A DNA stretch of 64,000 nucleotides from assembly GCA_958295895.1 (NCBI GenBank), contig CATQHI010000027.1:180467-244466 (forward strand), read 5' to 3'. The notes below the pieces were generated by a model. It ran no database searches, was not told the DNA's origin, and worked only from the letters and a program-made list of their open reading frames with translations. Origin of the DNA: Saprospiraceae bacterium (lineage in GTDB: Bacteria; Bacteroidota; Bacteroidia; Chitinophagales; Saprospiraceae). How positions within the stretch are numbered: position 1 is the stretch's first letter; every line of letters starts with the position of its first letter. The position numbers and the translations under genes were made by a program. This document shows, piece by piece, positions 9,352 through 18,031 of the stretch.

Positions 9352-9367
9352 GGCTCACTCACCCTGC

Positions 9368-10519
9368 ATGTCCCTTCTCGACGCGCCCTACCGCTACACC
9401 ACCCTGCAAAAGAGCCTCCTAGCCGTAGCCGGTCTGGTGGTCTTTCTTCTGGCCTGGTGGTTCCTGGCGGAGCAGTTGGCTATCCAGCAACCCGTAGGGA
9501 GCTTCGAGACCCGGCTACCCTCCGGACTCACGACCGATAGTACCGACCTGGCCCGCCGCGATAGTATCATTCGCGCCGATAGTATCGCCTACGCGAATGC
9601 CACGGAGTTTAAGAAGGTGTACCCCCTACTGCCGCCGCCCGGACGGGTGTTTGCGAGCTTCGGGGAGCTGGTAAACCCGCCGCCGCGCTCGATCAATAAG
9701 GGGCTGTTCGCTAATGCGGGGATCTCCATCTGGCGGAACCTGCAGGGCTACTTCTGGGCGGTATTCTTCAGTCTGCTGATCGGTATTCCCATCGCGGTGA
9801 GTCCGCTGGCGAAGGCCATGTTTAGCCGGCAGATCGATACGCTCCGCTACGTGCCACTGACCGCCCTGACGCCGCTGTTTTTGATCGCCTTCGATAGCTC
9901 CGAGTCCGAGGCACTGAAGGTGAGCTTTCTAGCTTTCGGTATCCTGGTGTACCTACTGCCGGTAGTGATGCAGCGGCTATGGGAGACGGAGGACGTGTAC
10001 CTAAAGACGGCCTTTACCCTCGGGGCGAGCGACTGGCAGCTGATCAAGTCGGTCTACCTACCCAGCGTACTCAGTAAGCTCATCGACGACATCCGCGTGC
10101 TCACGGCCATCAGCTGGACCTACATCATCATCGCCGAGAGCATCAACCGCGACGACGGACTGGGCTCTATGCTCTACATCCTGGCCCGCCAGGGCAACAT
10201 CGCCGGAGCCTACGCCGTACTCATCTTCATCGTCGTGATCGGCTACCTCCAGGATCAGCTCTTCGCCTACATGAACCTGCGGCTGTTCCCCTACAAGGAC
10301 CTAAAAATGCGCCGGGCGGGGCTCAATGAGGTGAAGACCGGCTTTCAGGTTATCCTGGGTACGGTAATGGTGTACTTGCTAGTCGGTTTATTTTTTGGGC
10401 GGTCTGCTGTGCTTGGCCTGATTGTGGCCCTGATCTGCGCGGCGGCGGCGCTGCTGATCGCTTACGGGGAGGTGAAGCTGCGTTCCAGTTCCGTTGCACC
10501 TGCGGCCCCGGCTCCTTAG
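9368..10519 (+). CDS. NitT/TauT-type ABC transporter permease
   Basis: 383 residues with one N-terminal membrane span (about 18-38), a periplasmic stretch, then the BPD_transp_1 domain (about 115-310) with the permease EAA-like loop TLGASDWQLIKSVYLPSVLSKLIDDIRV. Two extra hydrophobic segments follow (VILGTVMVYLLVGLFFG and LIVALICAAAALLIAYG), so it is longer than typical SsuC/TauC proteins. The C-terminus ends in APAAPAP, encoded by a copy of the dispersed motif. The ATPase gene follows after 36 bases; there is no periplasmic binding-protein gene, so the substrate cannot be named. Confidence 0.85.
   Translation: MSLLDAPYRYTTLQKSLLAVAGLVVFLLAWWFLAEQLAIQQPVGSFETRLPSGLTTDSTDLARRDSIIRADSIAYANATEFKKVYPLLPPPGRVFASFGELVNPPPRSINKGLFANAGISIWRNLQGYFWAVFFSLLIGIPIAVSPLAKAMFSRQIDTLRYVPLTALTPLFLIAFDSSESEALKVSFLAFGILVYLLPVVMQRLWETEDVYLKTAFTLGASDWQLIKSVYLPSVLSKLIDDIRVLTAISWTYIIIAESINRDDGLGSMLYILARQGNIAGAYAVLIFIVVIGYLQDQLFAYMNLRLFPYKDLKMRRAGLNEVKTGFQVILGTVMVYLLVGLFFGRSAVLGLIVALICAAAALLIAYGEVKLRSSSVAPAAPAP
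10494..10513 (-). repeat. Dispersed 20-bp GC motif, copy C (18/20)
   Basis: Plus strand TTGCACCTGCGGCCCCGGCT, in the last codons of the permease gene; encodes APAAPA just before the stop. Confidence 0.8.
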
Positions 10520-10555
10520 TACGCATCCCCCGTCCCTCAAATCCCCCGCCCCTCC

Positions 10556-11359
10556 ATGCCCACCTTTACCGACTCCGCCCTTGACAACATCATCGAGCTA
10601 CGCGGCATCCGCCAGAGCTATGACGACGGCAAGAGCTACATCATCGACGGGCTGGATTTCCTGGTGGAGGATAAGCCGGCGCAGGGGCAGTTTGTGGTGA
10701 TTCTGGGGGCTTCGGGGGCGGGAAAGAGTACGGTGCTGCGTTACATTGCCGGGCTGCAACAACCCAGTGAGGGCACCGTGCTGGTAAAGGGTAAGCCAGT
10801 TGACGAGGCGCCGCGGGTGGGGATGGTCTTCCAGCAGTACAGCAGCCTGCCCTGGCGCACGGTGCTCGAAAACGTGGCCCTGCCGCTAGAATACCAGGGG
10901 GTGGAAAAAAAGGAGCGTCTAGCCCGCGCCGCCGAGCTGATCGAGCTGGTGGGGCTGCGGGGGCATGAGGAAAAATTTGCCCAGTACCCTACCCTCTCCG
11001 GGGGGCAGCTGCAGCGGGTGGCCATTGCACGGAGCCTGATCGCCAATCCCGATGTACTCCTGATGGACGAGCCCTTCGGTGCCCTCGACATCGACACCCG
11101 CCTCCAGATGCAGGACCTGCTGATGAACATCTGGCACCGCATCCACCCCACCGTCATCTTCGTGACCCACGACATCTCGGAGGCCGTCTACCTGGCCGAC
11201 GATATTTACATGATGAAGCCCGCCCCGAGCCGCTTTACCGAGCACGTACACGTGGACCTGCCGCTGCGCCGCAACCGTGACACGAAGCGTACGCAGCAGT
11301 ACGTCGATCTGGTGCGGGAGGTGGAGGACCGGATGATTGCGATTACGTCTGGGGTGTAG
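10556..11359 (+). CDS. NitT/TauT-type ABC transporter ATP-binding protein
   Basis: 267 residues with all ATPase motifs: Walker A GASGAGKST (about 51-59), Q-loop in GMVFQQYSSLPW, signature LSGGQLQRVAIARSL, Walker B VLLMDEPFGALD and the switch His in VIFVTHD. The sequence between Walker A and signature (LPWRTVLENVALPLE) is typical of the nitrate/sulfonate/taurine group. Partner of the permease upstream. The substrate is unknown. Confidence 0.9.
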   Translation: MPTFTDSALDNIIELRGIRQSYDDGKSYIIDGLDFLVEDKPAQGQFVVILGASGAGKSTVLRYIAGLQQPSEGTVLVKGKPVDEAPRVGMVFQQYSSLPWRTVLENVALPLEYQGVEKKERLARAAELIELVGLRGHEEKFAQYPTLSGGQLQRVAIARSLIANPDVLLMDEPFGALDIDTRLQMQDLLMNIWHRIHPTVIFVTHDISEAVYLADDIYMMKPAPSRFTEHVHVDLPLRRNRDTKRTQQYVDLVREVEDRMIAITSGV

Positions 11360-11362
11360 TAC

Positions 11363-12112
11363 CTACCCCACCCGCACCCCAGCCCCGTGCACCACCCCCG
11401 CCAGCTCCGGCAACCACCCCGCATCCCGCTCCAGGCCATTGCCCACCACCAGCAGATCCGCCCCCGCCCGCAGGGCCTGCTGCGCCTGCTCCACACTCCG
11501 TAGGCCGCCGCCCACAATCAGCGGCAAGTTCACCTCCGCCCGCACGGCCCGGATCATGCGCGGATCGACCGGATTAAGCGCTCCACTGCCCGCATCCAGG
11601 TAGATGAGCTGTAAGCCCAGCTGCTCACCGGCCAGCGCGGTGGCCGCGGCGATGGCCGGCTTATCGGCGGGGATCGGCGTGGTGCCGCTCATGTAGGAGA
11701 CCGAGGTCGGCTTACCCCCATCGACTAGGATGTAGCCGGTTGGGATGGTGGTCAGTCCCATCTGCTTAATGCGGCCGGCGACCGTGACGTGGTGGCCGAT
11801 GAGGAGCTCCGGATTGCGGCCGGAAATAAGCGAGAGTAGTAGCAGCGCATCCGCCTGCTCATCGAGCTGGTACACCGAGCCGGGGAAGAGCAGCACGGGC
11901 ACCTCCGTATGGGACTTGAGCAGGTGGAGGTAGTAGGAGGATTGCGGCTCGTTGACCAAACTGCCGCCCCAGAGGAAGTAGTCGATGCAGCCGGCGTTGG
12001 CGTACCGTCCGAGCTGCTCGAGCTTGTGCCGGTTGACCTTATCGGGGTCGACCAGGACGGCCAGGAGCTTACGGCCGGCGTGGCGGGCCCGGGTCAGTGC
12101 GGCTGGGATCAT
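11363..12112 (-). CDS. Geranylgeranylglyceryl phosphate synthase (GGGPS/PcrB family)
   Basis: 249 residues forming a TIM-barrel prenyltransferase. Visible family marks: AVLVDPDK near the N-terminus, FLWGGSLVN, IPTGYILVDGG, LIYLDAGSGA (substrate phosphate and glycerol contacts) and LIVGGGLRS for phosphate binding. The family couples sn-glycerol-1-phosphate to a polyprenyl diphosphate, making an ether lipid precursor; Bacteroidota commonly encode one although they are not archaea. Chain length cannot be told from the sequence. It faces the ABC operon convergently, with 3 bases between stops. Confidence 0.9.
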   Translation of the reverse strand: MIPAALTRARHAGRKLLAVLVDPDKVNRHKLEQLGRYANAGCIDYFLWGGSLVNEPQSSYYLHLLKSHTEVPVLLFPGSVYQLDEQADALLLLSLISGRNPELLIGHHVTVAGRIKQMGLTTIPTGYILVDGGKPTSVSYMSGTTPIPADKPAIAAATALAGEQLGLQLIYLDAGSGALNPVDPRMIRAVRAEVNLPLIVGGGLRSVEQAQQALRAGADLLVVGNGLERDAGWLPELAGVVHGAGVRVG

Positions 12113-12116
12113 GGGC

Positions 12117-12124
12117 TAAAGGTA
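12117..12124 (-). promoter_or_regulatory. -7 box of the GGGPS gene
   Basis: TACCTTTA on the minus strand, ending 4 bases before the start codon, preceded by GC-rich sequence and a T tract. The position predicts a leaderless or nearly leaderless transcript. Confidence 0.4.
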
Positions 12125-12142
12125 GCGAGGCGGGGCGGGAAG

Positions 12143-12178
12143 AAAAAAAACGGCCTTCCCGCGAGCGAGAAGACCGTT
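12143..12178 (-). terminator. Intrinsic terminator after tRNA-Leu
   Basis: Minus-strand hairpin AACGGTCTTCTCGC / GCGGGAAGGCCGTT (12149-12178, two G-U pairs, tiny loop) followed by eight T (complement of A 12143-12150), starting 4 bases after the tRNA 3' end. Confidence 0.9.
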
Positions 12179-12181
12179 TCG

Positions 12182-12266
12182 TGCCCAGAACAGGAGTCGA
12201 ACCTGCACGTCCGCAATGGACACCAGCCCCTCAAGCTGGCGTGTCTACCAATTTCACCACCTGGGC
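12182..12266 (-). tRNA. tRNA-Leu (anticodon GAG)
   Basis: 85-nt class II tRNA on the minus strand. Acceptor GCCCAGG pairs with TCTGGGC (last pair G-T), A as discriminator, no encoded CCA. The anticodon arm is CCAGC-TTGAGGG-GCTGG, giving GAG, and the long variable arm TGTCC-ATTG-CGGACG fits a leucine tRNA; the T arm contains GTTCGAC. Promoter and terminator are both visible, so it is transcribed alone. Confidence 0.95.
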
Positions 12267-12289
12267 GGGGAGTGCTGTGGAAGCGGATG

Positions 12290-12320
12290 CAAAAGTAAGT
12301 CGGCTCAGTGAGAATCACAA
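12290..12320 (-). promoter_or_regulatory. Promoter of tRNA-Leu
   Basis: TTG (12318-12320), exactly 20 bases, TACTTTTG (12290-12297), 23 bases upstream of the tRNA 5' end; a full match to the Bacteroidota consensus. Confidence 0.8.
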
Positions 12321-12363
12321 CTATTCAATCCTTCGTTAATTCATGTAGCTACAACGAAAACAA

Positions 12364-12993
12364 ATGGAACTTCTTAATGCCCTCCGCTGGCGCTACGCCA
12401 CCAAACGCTTCGACCCCGCCAAAAAAGTGAGCGAAAACGACCTCCGACAACTCATGGAAGCCGTCAACCTGAGCGCTTCTTCCTTCGGTCTGCAGCACTA
12501 CCGGCTCGTGGTGGTTGGGGACGACGCAGTAAAAAAAGAACTACGTGCCGCCAGCTACGATCAGGCCCAGCTGACCGAAAGCTCCCACGTCTTCGTGTTT
12601 GCCGCCATGACGGAGGTATCGCCCGACTACGTCGATGATTACATGCAGCGCATGGCTGACACTCGTGGACTGCCGGTAGAGCAGGTGCAGGGCTTCGGCG
12701 AGTACATCAAGGGCTCGCTGAAGGATAAGTCGGCTGAGTTCATCGACAACTGGAACAAACGGCAGGCTTATACCGGACTGGGCACTCTGCTGGCCGCCGC
12801 CGCCGAGCTGCGCATCGATAGCTGCCCGATGGAGGGTATCGAACCGCCGAAGTACGACCAGATTCTGGGGCTGACCGAACGTGGGCTTACGGCCACGGTC
12901 ATTTGCCCCGTCGGCTACCGCTCGGCGGAGGATGCTACGCAGCACCATAAGAAGGTGCGGCTGCCGCTGGAGGAGATGGTGGTGCAGGTGTAG
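12364..12993 (+). CDS. NAD(P)H-dependent nitroreductase-family flavoprotein
   Basis: 209 residues matching NfsB-like FMN enzymes: RWRYATKRFDPAKK at the N-terminus (FMN phosphate contacts), NLSASSFGLQHYRLVVVG, a mid section YTGLGTLLAAAAELRIDSCPMEG that lines the flavin, and the closing YRSAEDATQHHKKVRLPLEEMV. Such enzymes reduce nitroaromatics, quinones or enones with NAD(P)H; the physiological substrate is not deducible. Cytoplasmic. Divergent from tRNA-Leu with about 100 bases between. Confidence 0.88.
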   Translation: MELLNALRWRYATKRFDPAKKVSENDLRQLMEAVNLSASSFGLQHYRLVVVGDDAVKKELRAASYDQAQLTESSHVFVFAAMTEVSPDYVDDYMQRMADTRGLPVEQVQGFGEYIKGSLKDKSAEFIDNWNKRQAYTGLGTLLAAAAELRIDSCPMEGIEPPKYDQILGLTERGLTATVICPVGYRSAEDATQHHKKVRLPLEEMVVQV

Positions 12994-13012
12994 CCGTCGG
13001 CGGCCGACCACA

Positions 13013-14032
13013 TCACTCATAAAATTCAATCTCCCGCTCCCCCCCAGCCTTCAGATACCCCCGGTACATCCCCGGCGTATTAAAGGGCATGGCCACATTA
13101 CCCTGAGCGTCCAGGGCGATCAGGCCACCCGTGCCGCCCTTCTCGACGAGCGTTTTGTGAATCACGGCATCGGCGGCCTCCTGCAGGCTAGCCCCGCCGT
13201 AGGCCATACGGGCGTGTACATCGTAGGCCACGGCGTAGCGGATAAAGTACTCCCCCCAGCCCGTGCAGCTCACCCCGCAGGTAGCGTTGTCGGCGTAGGT
13301 ACCGGCGCCGATCAGGGGGCTGTCGCCCAGGCGGTTGTAGCGTTTATTGGTCATGCCGCCCGTGCTGGTGCCGGCGGCTAGGTTACCGGACTTGTCGAGG
13401 GCAACGCAGCCTACGGTGCCGTGCTTTTTGTCGACGTCGATCTTTTCCTGCTCCACCTTTTCGCCGGCGCGGGCGCGCTCCAGGGCGTCGTAGCGCTCCT
13501 GGGTGAAGAAGTACTTCGGGTCGACGGTTTCCAGGCCCTGCTCGGTGGCAAAATCATTGGCTCCCTTACCGGAAAGCAGTACGTGCTCCGAGCGTTCCAT
13601 GACGGCCCGGGCGGCGCTGATGGGGTGCTTGATGGTGGTCACCCCACCGACGGCTCCGGCGTTCTGGTCCTGGCCGGTCATGAAGCTGGCGTCCATCTCG
13701 TTGATGCCGGCATTGGTGAAGACGGCCCCGCGCCCGGCGTTAAAATAGGGGCTGTCTTCGAGCACCCAGATGGTGGCCTCTACGGCATCGGCGCTGCTAC
13801 CTCCCTCGCGCAGGATCTTCTCCCCGGCATCCATAGCCTCGTTCATAGCGGCGCGGATGGCGGCGGCGCGCTCATCGGTCATGTTTTCGGGCAGGATGGT
13901 GCCGGCTCCGCCGTGGATGACTAGAGCGTAGTCGGGGCGTTCGGTGGGAGGCTCGTCCGTTTGTGGGGAGGCGGCTACCTCAGCGCAGCGGGTGAGGACG
14001 AAGGCGGCTAGGAGGACGAGGAACAGGCGCAT
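13013..14032 (-). CDS. Isoaspartyl peptidase/L-asparaginase, Ntn-hydrolase type, lipoprotein
   Basis: 339 residues, signal with lipobox ending VLTRC (Cys16), so probably membrane-anchored in the periplasm. Plant-type asparaginase family: ALVIHGGAGT at the start of the mature enzyme, the autoprocessing site KHGTVGCVALD (the Thr becomes the N-terminal nucleophile of the beta subunit), then GTSTGGMTNKRYNRLGDSPLIGAGTYAD for substrate binding and GTGGLIALD. It should cleave beta-aspartyl dipeptides and asparagine. A dispersed motif copy lies 41-60 bases upstream, followed by TACCTTTC (14057-14064). Confidence 0.93.
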   Translation of the reverse strand: MRLFLVLLAAFVLTRCAEVAASPQTDEPPTERPDYALVIHGGAGTILPENMTDERAAAIRAAMNEAMDAGEKILREGGSSADAVEATIWVLEDSPYFNAGRGAVFTNAGINEMDASFMTGQDQNAGAVGGVTTIKHPISAARAVMERSEHVLLSGKGANDFATEQGLETVDPKYFFTQERYDALERARAGEKVEQEKIDVDKKHGTVGCVALDKSGNLAAGTSTGGMTNKRYNRLGDSPLIGAGTYADNATCGVSCTGWGEYFIRYAVAYDVHARMAYGGASLQEAADAVIHKTLVEKGGTGGLIALDAQGNVAMPFNTPGMYRGYLKAGGEREIEFYE

Positions 14033-14072
14033 AGTTCGCGTAGGGATTGGTTACGCGAAAGGTACGGGTATT

Positions 14073-14092
14073 GGGCGGGGACGCGGGTGCGG
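14073..14092 (+). repeat. Dispersed 20-bp GC motif, copy D (16/20), with -7 box
   Basis: GGGCGGGGACGCGGGTGCGG; variant with A at position 9 and G at position 13. Read toward the asparaginase gene it is followed by 8 bases and TACCTTTC (14057-14064), 24 bases before the start codon at 14032. Confidence 0.75.
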
Positions 14093-14094
14093 AG

Positions 14095-14871
14095 TTATTC
14101 ATGCGCATGCCGCTGCTTCAACGCATCCTCTCGTAGGCGCCGCAGAAAGGGGCTGGCGAAGATGAATTCCTGTAGCACCTGCTCGTCGCTTTCGAGTACT
14201 TCGTTCTTGTTGCCCTGCCAGACCAGGTTACCGTCCTTGAGTAGCACGATGTTTTCGCCGATACCCATCACGGAGTTCATGTCGTGGGTGTTGATGACGG
14301 TGGTGATCTTGTTGTGGTGGGTGAGGTCGTTGATGAGCTCGTCGATGAGGATCGAGGTCTTGGGGTCGAGGCCGGAGTTAGGCTCGTCACAGAAGAGGTA
14401 CTTGGGCTCCAGGACCATAGCGCGAGCGATGCCGACGCGTTTTTGCATGCCGCCGGAAACCTCGGAGGGAAAGCGATCGTTGATGCCCTCCATATTGACC
14501 ATTTCGAGCACCTCGTCTACGCGTTTTTCCTTTTCGCCGAGGCTCTTATTGGTGAACATGTCCATGGGAAAGCGGATGTTCTCGCCCACCGTCATGGAGT
14601 CGAACAGCGCGTTGCCCTGGAAGAGCATACCCACCTTCATGCGCACCTCGCGCAGCGCATCGTCGTCGAGACTGAAGAGGTCGGTATCGTCGTAGTATAC
14701 CTTGCCGCTAGTAGGCTTAAAGAGCCCGATGAGCAGCTTGAGGAGTACCGTCTTACCGGCACCGGAACTACCGATGATAAGGTTAGGCTTACCGGCGTAA
14801 AACTCGGTACTAATGCCCTTAAGCACGTCATTTTCCCCGAAGGATTTCTTGATGTCTTCCGTACGGATCAT
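14095..14871 (-). CDS. mlaF: MlaF-like ABC ATPase (phospholipid/organic solvent transport)
   Basis: 258 residues. Walker A IIGSSGAGKTVLLK (about 33-46), Q-loop GMLFQGNALFDSMTVGENIRFP typical of MlaF/Ttg2A, signature VSGGMQKRVGIARAM, Walker B YLFCDEPNSGLDP, switch His in VINTHDMNSV. It powers the MlaE permease encoded just upstream. No MlaD (MCE) gene is adjacent, so the substrate-binding partner must lie elsewhere. Retrograde phospholipid transport between membranes is the family role. Confidence 0.9.
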   Translation of the reverse strand: MIRTEDIKKSFGENDVLKGISTEFYAGKPNLIIGSSGAGKTVLLKLLIGLFKPTSGKVYYDDTDLFSLDDDALREVRMKVGMLFQGNALFDSMTVGENIRFPMDMFTNKSLGEKEKRVDEVLEMVNMEGINDRFPSEVSGGMQKRVGIARAMVLEPKYLFCDEPNSGLDPKTSILIDELINDLTHHNKITTVINTHDMNSVMGIGENIVLLKDGNLVWQGNKNEVLESDEQVLQEFIFASPFLRRLREDALKQRHAHE

Positions 14872-14885
14872 GAGCGGGGGGTGGC

Positions 14886-15632
14886 TTAGGTGAGGAGGAG
14901 GGCGATGAGAAAGTCGAAAACCAGAATCAGTACGTTACTCACCACCACCGCGCTGGTACTGGCCTCGCCGAGCTCGATGCTGCCGCCCTTGACGTAGTAA
15001 CCCATGTAGCAGCTCACGGAGGTCAGCAGAAAGGCAAATACCGCCGCCTTGACGAACATCATAAATACGTAGCGGGGTACGAAGAAGGACCGTAGCCCCA
15101 GCACGTATTCGGTATGCGATAGTGAGCCGGGAACCACCGTAGAAAGGTACCCCCCGACAATACTTACAAAGGCTGCGATGGCTACCAGCATGGGTATGAC
15201 CACCACCGCGGCAATAATCTTAGGCATGATCAGGTAGGCAGCCGTGTTGACGCCCATGATCTCCATAGCGTCGATGTGCTCCTTTTGCCGCATCCCACCG
15301 ATCTCGGCCGCCAGGTTGGAGCCCACCTTACCGGCCAGTACCAGACAGGTGATCGTGGGGGCCATCTCGATGATGGTAATGTCGCGCACGATGTAGCCGA
15401 TGTAGTAGCTCGGCACGAAGCTATCCCCTAACTGGTCGGCAAACTGCACCGCGGTTACCATGCCGATAAAGACGGAGATTAGCAGGACAATGAATACCGA
15501 GCCCACACCGATGGCGTCCATCTGCCGCATCGTCTCCTTGTAGTACATCGAAAACTTCTCGGGGCGTGCTACGGCCGACCGGAGTAGGCTGACGTAGCGA
15601 CCGACGTTATAGAGCATGTTATCAATGACCAT
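14886..15632 (-). CDS. mlaE: MlaE-like ABC transporter permease
   Basis: 248 residues from the ATG at 15632; the longer frame overlaps the next gene and lacks homology. It has the amphipathic N-terminal helix and five membrane spans of MlaE proteins, with the signature stretches DAIGVGSVFIVLLISVFIG, TITCLVLAGKVGSNLAAEIG, and EHIDAMEIMGVNTAAYLIMP. The ATPase gene follows 14 bases downstream. The dimeric permease sits in the inner membrane and moves phospholipid to or from an MCE protein. Confidence 0.9.
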   Translation of the reverse strand: MVIDNMLYNVGRYVSLLRSAVARPEKFSMYYKETMRQMDAIGVGSVFIVLLISVFIGMVTAVQFADQLGDSFVPSYYIGYIVRDITIIEMAPTITCLVLAGKVGSNLAAEIGGMRQKEHIDAMEIMGVNTAAYLIMPKIIAAVVVIPMLVAIAAFVSIVGGYLSTVVPGSLSHTEYVLGLRSFFVPRYVFMMFVKAAVFAFLLTSVSCYMGYYVKGGSIELGEASTSAVVVSNVLILVFDFLIALLLT

Positions 15633-15690
15633 GGAGGCGGGGTGGGGTTCGTGCTGTAACGCCGTGGTGGGAGTATTGGTTTGCCTCCGA

Positions 15691-17202
15691 CTAGCCCTCC
15701 GGCCGGTACTCGAAGGCACCGGCATCGGGGGTATCGGTATCGCGGGGATGACCCGCCAGATCGGTAGGCAGCTCGGGCAGGAACACACCCAGGTCGCGGG
15801 CTACGCTGAGGCTATCGAGCTGGAAGCTGTCCTGGCGCACGGAGACGAAGAGCGGATCGTCGAACTGGAGGTTGTAACAGTCGCGGCAGATGGTAGTGTA
15901 GAAGTCAGGGTAGCCGCGCACCCGGCTGTCTCTCGGGTTGAGAAACTCCGCATCGGTACGTACTACCGAGTTTTCGATACGCACATCAAAGAAGCTTGGA
16001 TCGCTGCCCCCGGTCACGTCGCCAAGCACCAGTTCATTATCGTCGAAGCCGGTCAGAATACTGTTGCGCACTCGCACGGTCAGGGGGGTGGGATCGCAGT
16101 TATCATCACACTGAGGGATGTCGTTGAGGAGGAAAAGCGCTGCGTTATCGCTGCCAGTATAGCTGGCTAGGGTAGTGTGCTCCAGGGTTAACCTTCCCCC
16201 TTTGGTAACGTAGATAGAATTGTCAGCGGCGGAGTGAAAGAGGCTATTGCGTACCGTAACGTTTGACTCCCGCATCGCAAGAGAAGGCCTGGAGGTATAG
16301 GCGATAATGGAATTATCGATGGTGACCTCCGTCAGGCTATCTGCCGTCACACCAATAATGGCATTGTAGATTTCGGCGTGTTCGATGCGATTGCTCTTAC
16401 TCAGCGGACCGAAGATCAAGCCACGGTACGCGCCCTGGCTTTCGCGGTAGGGCTCCTCTAGCCGGTCGGTGGATAGGACGACGGGGTTCTGCGCATCCCC
16501 GAGAAGCTGCAGACTCCCCCCGGGTTGGGTATAAATGAAGCCCGCATCGAAGATACCGGAGCCGGCAAACACCTCCTTATTTCGCTGAAGGCCCCCGTGG
16601 AAGTAGATCCGTGTGCCGGCCAGCGCCTGCACCACGCAGCTATCGATCACCAGCGCTCCGTACACCACTATGGGTAGAGCAGTCGGTAGGCGGAAGGTAT
16701 CGTTCGCGCAGCTCAACTGTAGCACGGCGCTGCGATTCTGGCCAGTGAGATAAAGCGCGTTCTGCCCGTAAGCCTCGAGTACCACGGACTCCTGAAAGTT
16801 GCCCATTTCAAAGATCAGCTCATCCTCGGCGATGAAGGGACTGATATTTTCCGAGGCGGTGGGGTCCACCTCAGCTTCTACGAAAACGAAGATGCTGTCC
16901 TTACCCCAAATGACCACGTCACGCACCTCGGGGCCCTCGGTACCGTCTATATTAAAGGTGAAATGTACGCCTGTCCGACCGGCTACGGCTACCCGGTCGA
17001 TCATGATGGGGTCCGTAGCATCGTTGTAGACTGTGAAGAGCTGGGTGGCGCTGCCCCGCTGGGTGAAAACGGTATCAAAGCTCACCGTGTCTACCTCGAA
17101 GCGGAGGTTGACGGCCTCGCCGGTGAGGAAGTCGCGGTCGGGGTCGCAGCCGGTGGTGAGGGCGAGGAGTAGCGCTAGACCACAGAAGAGGATGTGTCGC
17201 AT
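15691..17202 (-). CDS. Right-handed beta-helix lipoprotein
   Basis: 503 residues from the ATG at 17202. Lipobox LALTTGC (Cys about 17). Residues about 25-130 form a beta-sandwich-like stretch (VSFDTVFTQRGSATQLFTVYN); the rest shows short repeating strands of a parallel beta-helix (IEHAEIYNAIIGVTADSLTEV, VTIDNSIIAYTS, VTVRNSLFHSAADNSIYV, LTVRVRNSILTG), closing with the DTPDAGAFEY motif frequent at the end of Bacteroidota choice-of-anchor/beta-helix proteins. Probably surface or periplasmic, perhaps polysaccharide-binding; catalytic residues are not obvious. Confidence 0.8.
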   Translation of the reverse strand: MRHILFCGLALLLALTTGCDPDRDFLTGEAVNLRFEVDTVSFDTVFTQRGSATQLFTVYNDATDPIMIDRVAVAGRTGVHFTFNIDGTEGPEVRDVVIWGKDSIFVFVEAEVDPTASENISPFIAEDELIFEMGNFQESVVLEAYGQNALYLTGQNRSAVLQLSCANDTFRLPTALPIVVYGALVIDSCVVQALAGTRIYFHGGLQRNKEVFAGSGIFDAGFIYTQPGGSLQLLGDAQNPVVLSTDRLEEPYRESQGAYRGLIFGPLSKSNRIEHAEIYNAIIGVTADSLTEVTIDNSIIAYTSRPSLAMRESNVTVRNSLFHSAADNSIYVTKGGRLTLEHTTLASYTGSDNAALFLLNDIPQCDDNCDPTPLTVRVRNSILTGFDDNELVLGDVTGGSDPSFFDVRIENSVVRTDAEFLNPRDSRVRGYPDFYTTICRDCYNLQFDDPLFVSVRQDSFQLDSLSVARDLGVFLPELPTDLAGHPRDTDTPDAGAFEYRPEG

Positions 17203-17266
17203 ATACGGTAGTGAGCTGCGGGCGGCGTGTTTGTGCGCACAGCACATAACAGAGAAGTTCGGTGGT

Positions 17267-18031
17267 CTATTGCATCACCGTGGTACCCGGCCAGCTACCC
17301 GTCAGCACCGTAGCCAGAATACCCGGCCGGCGGCCGTTACCGATCAGTACGGGGATACCCTCCAGGGCGGTTTCCGTGGCAATGCGCAACTTGGTCGCCA
17401 TGCCGCCGCGGCCACCAGTGGTCTTGCGCGACTGCACGAAGGCCTCCACCGAAGCATCGCCGGCGGTGACTCGGGCAATGAGCTTGCTGGTACTATCCTC
17501 CGGTGGGCCGTCGTAGAGTCCCTCTACGCTACTCAGGATCACTAGGGCTTCAGCCTGCAGCATGCGCGCTACGAGCCCGGCCAGTTCATCGTTATCGGTA
17601 AACATGAGCTCGGTGACGGCCACCACGTCGTTCTCGTTGACCACGGGTACGATCTCGTCGCGCAGCAGGGCACCGAAGCAGTTGAGCATATTGTCGTAGT
17701 GGAGATCGTCGCGAAAGTCGCCCTTCGTGGCCAGCACCTGGGCGCAGAGCAGCCCGTGGCCGGCGAAGAGCTGGCGGTAGAGCTCCATGAGGCGCACCTG
17801 TCCGATGGCGGAGTAGACCTGCCGCTGGGCTACGGCCCCATCGTCAGGGCGGCCGGGGAGGAGCTCGCGGCCCGCCCCCACGGCCCCGGAGGAGACCAGG
17901 ACCAGTTCTACCCCGGCCCGTTTGAGCGCCGCAATCTGATCGACCAGGTTACTGATACTGGTGACGTCGAGCCGGCCGTCAGGGCGGGTGAGTACATTGG
18001 TACCTACTTTGATGACTAGGCGGTGGTACAT
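17267..18031 (-). CDS. proB: Glutamate 5-kinase, short form without PUA domain
   Basis: 254 residues of amino-acid kinase fold: VIKVGTNVLT (ATP phosphate loop), LVLVSSGAVGAGRELL (glutamate contacts), VNENDVVAV and FTDNDELAGLVARML, and the nucleotide loop TTGGRGGMATKLRIATET. It phosphorylates L-glutamate to start proline synthesis. The C-terminal PUA domain of the E. coli enzyme is absent, as in many Bacteroidota; proA is not adjacent. TAAGTTTG (18035-18042) lies 3 bases upstream of the ATG, predicting a leaderless transcript. Confidence 0.92.
   Translation of the reverse strand: MYHRLVIKVGTNVLTRPDGRLDVTSISNLVDQIAALKRAGVELVLVSSGAVGAGRELLPGRPDDGAVAQRQVYSAIGQVRLMELYRQLFAGHGLLCAQVLATKGDFRDDLHYDNMLNCFGALLRDEIVPVVNENDVVAVTELMFTDNDELAGLVARMLQAEALVILSSVEGLYDGPPEDSTSKLIARVTAGDASVEAFVQSRKTTGGRGGMATKLRIATETALEGIPVLIGNGRRPGILATVLTGSWPGTTVMQ

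Noticed and set aside
12256..12296. GGGCGGGG near the tRNA-Leu acceptor as a degenerate motif copy
   Set aside because: The match covers only the G-rich half, part of which is the tRNA acceptor stem; the GCAGGTGC half is absent at the right distance.
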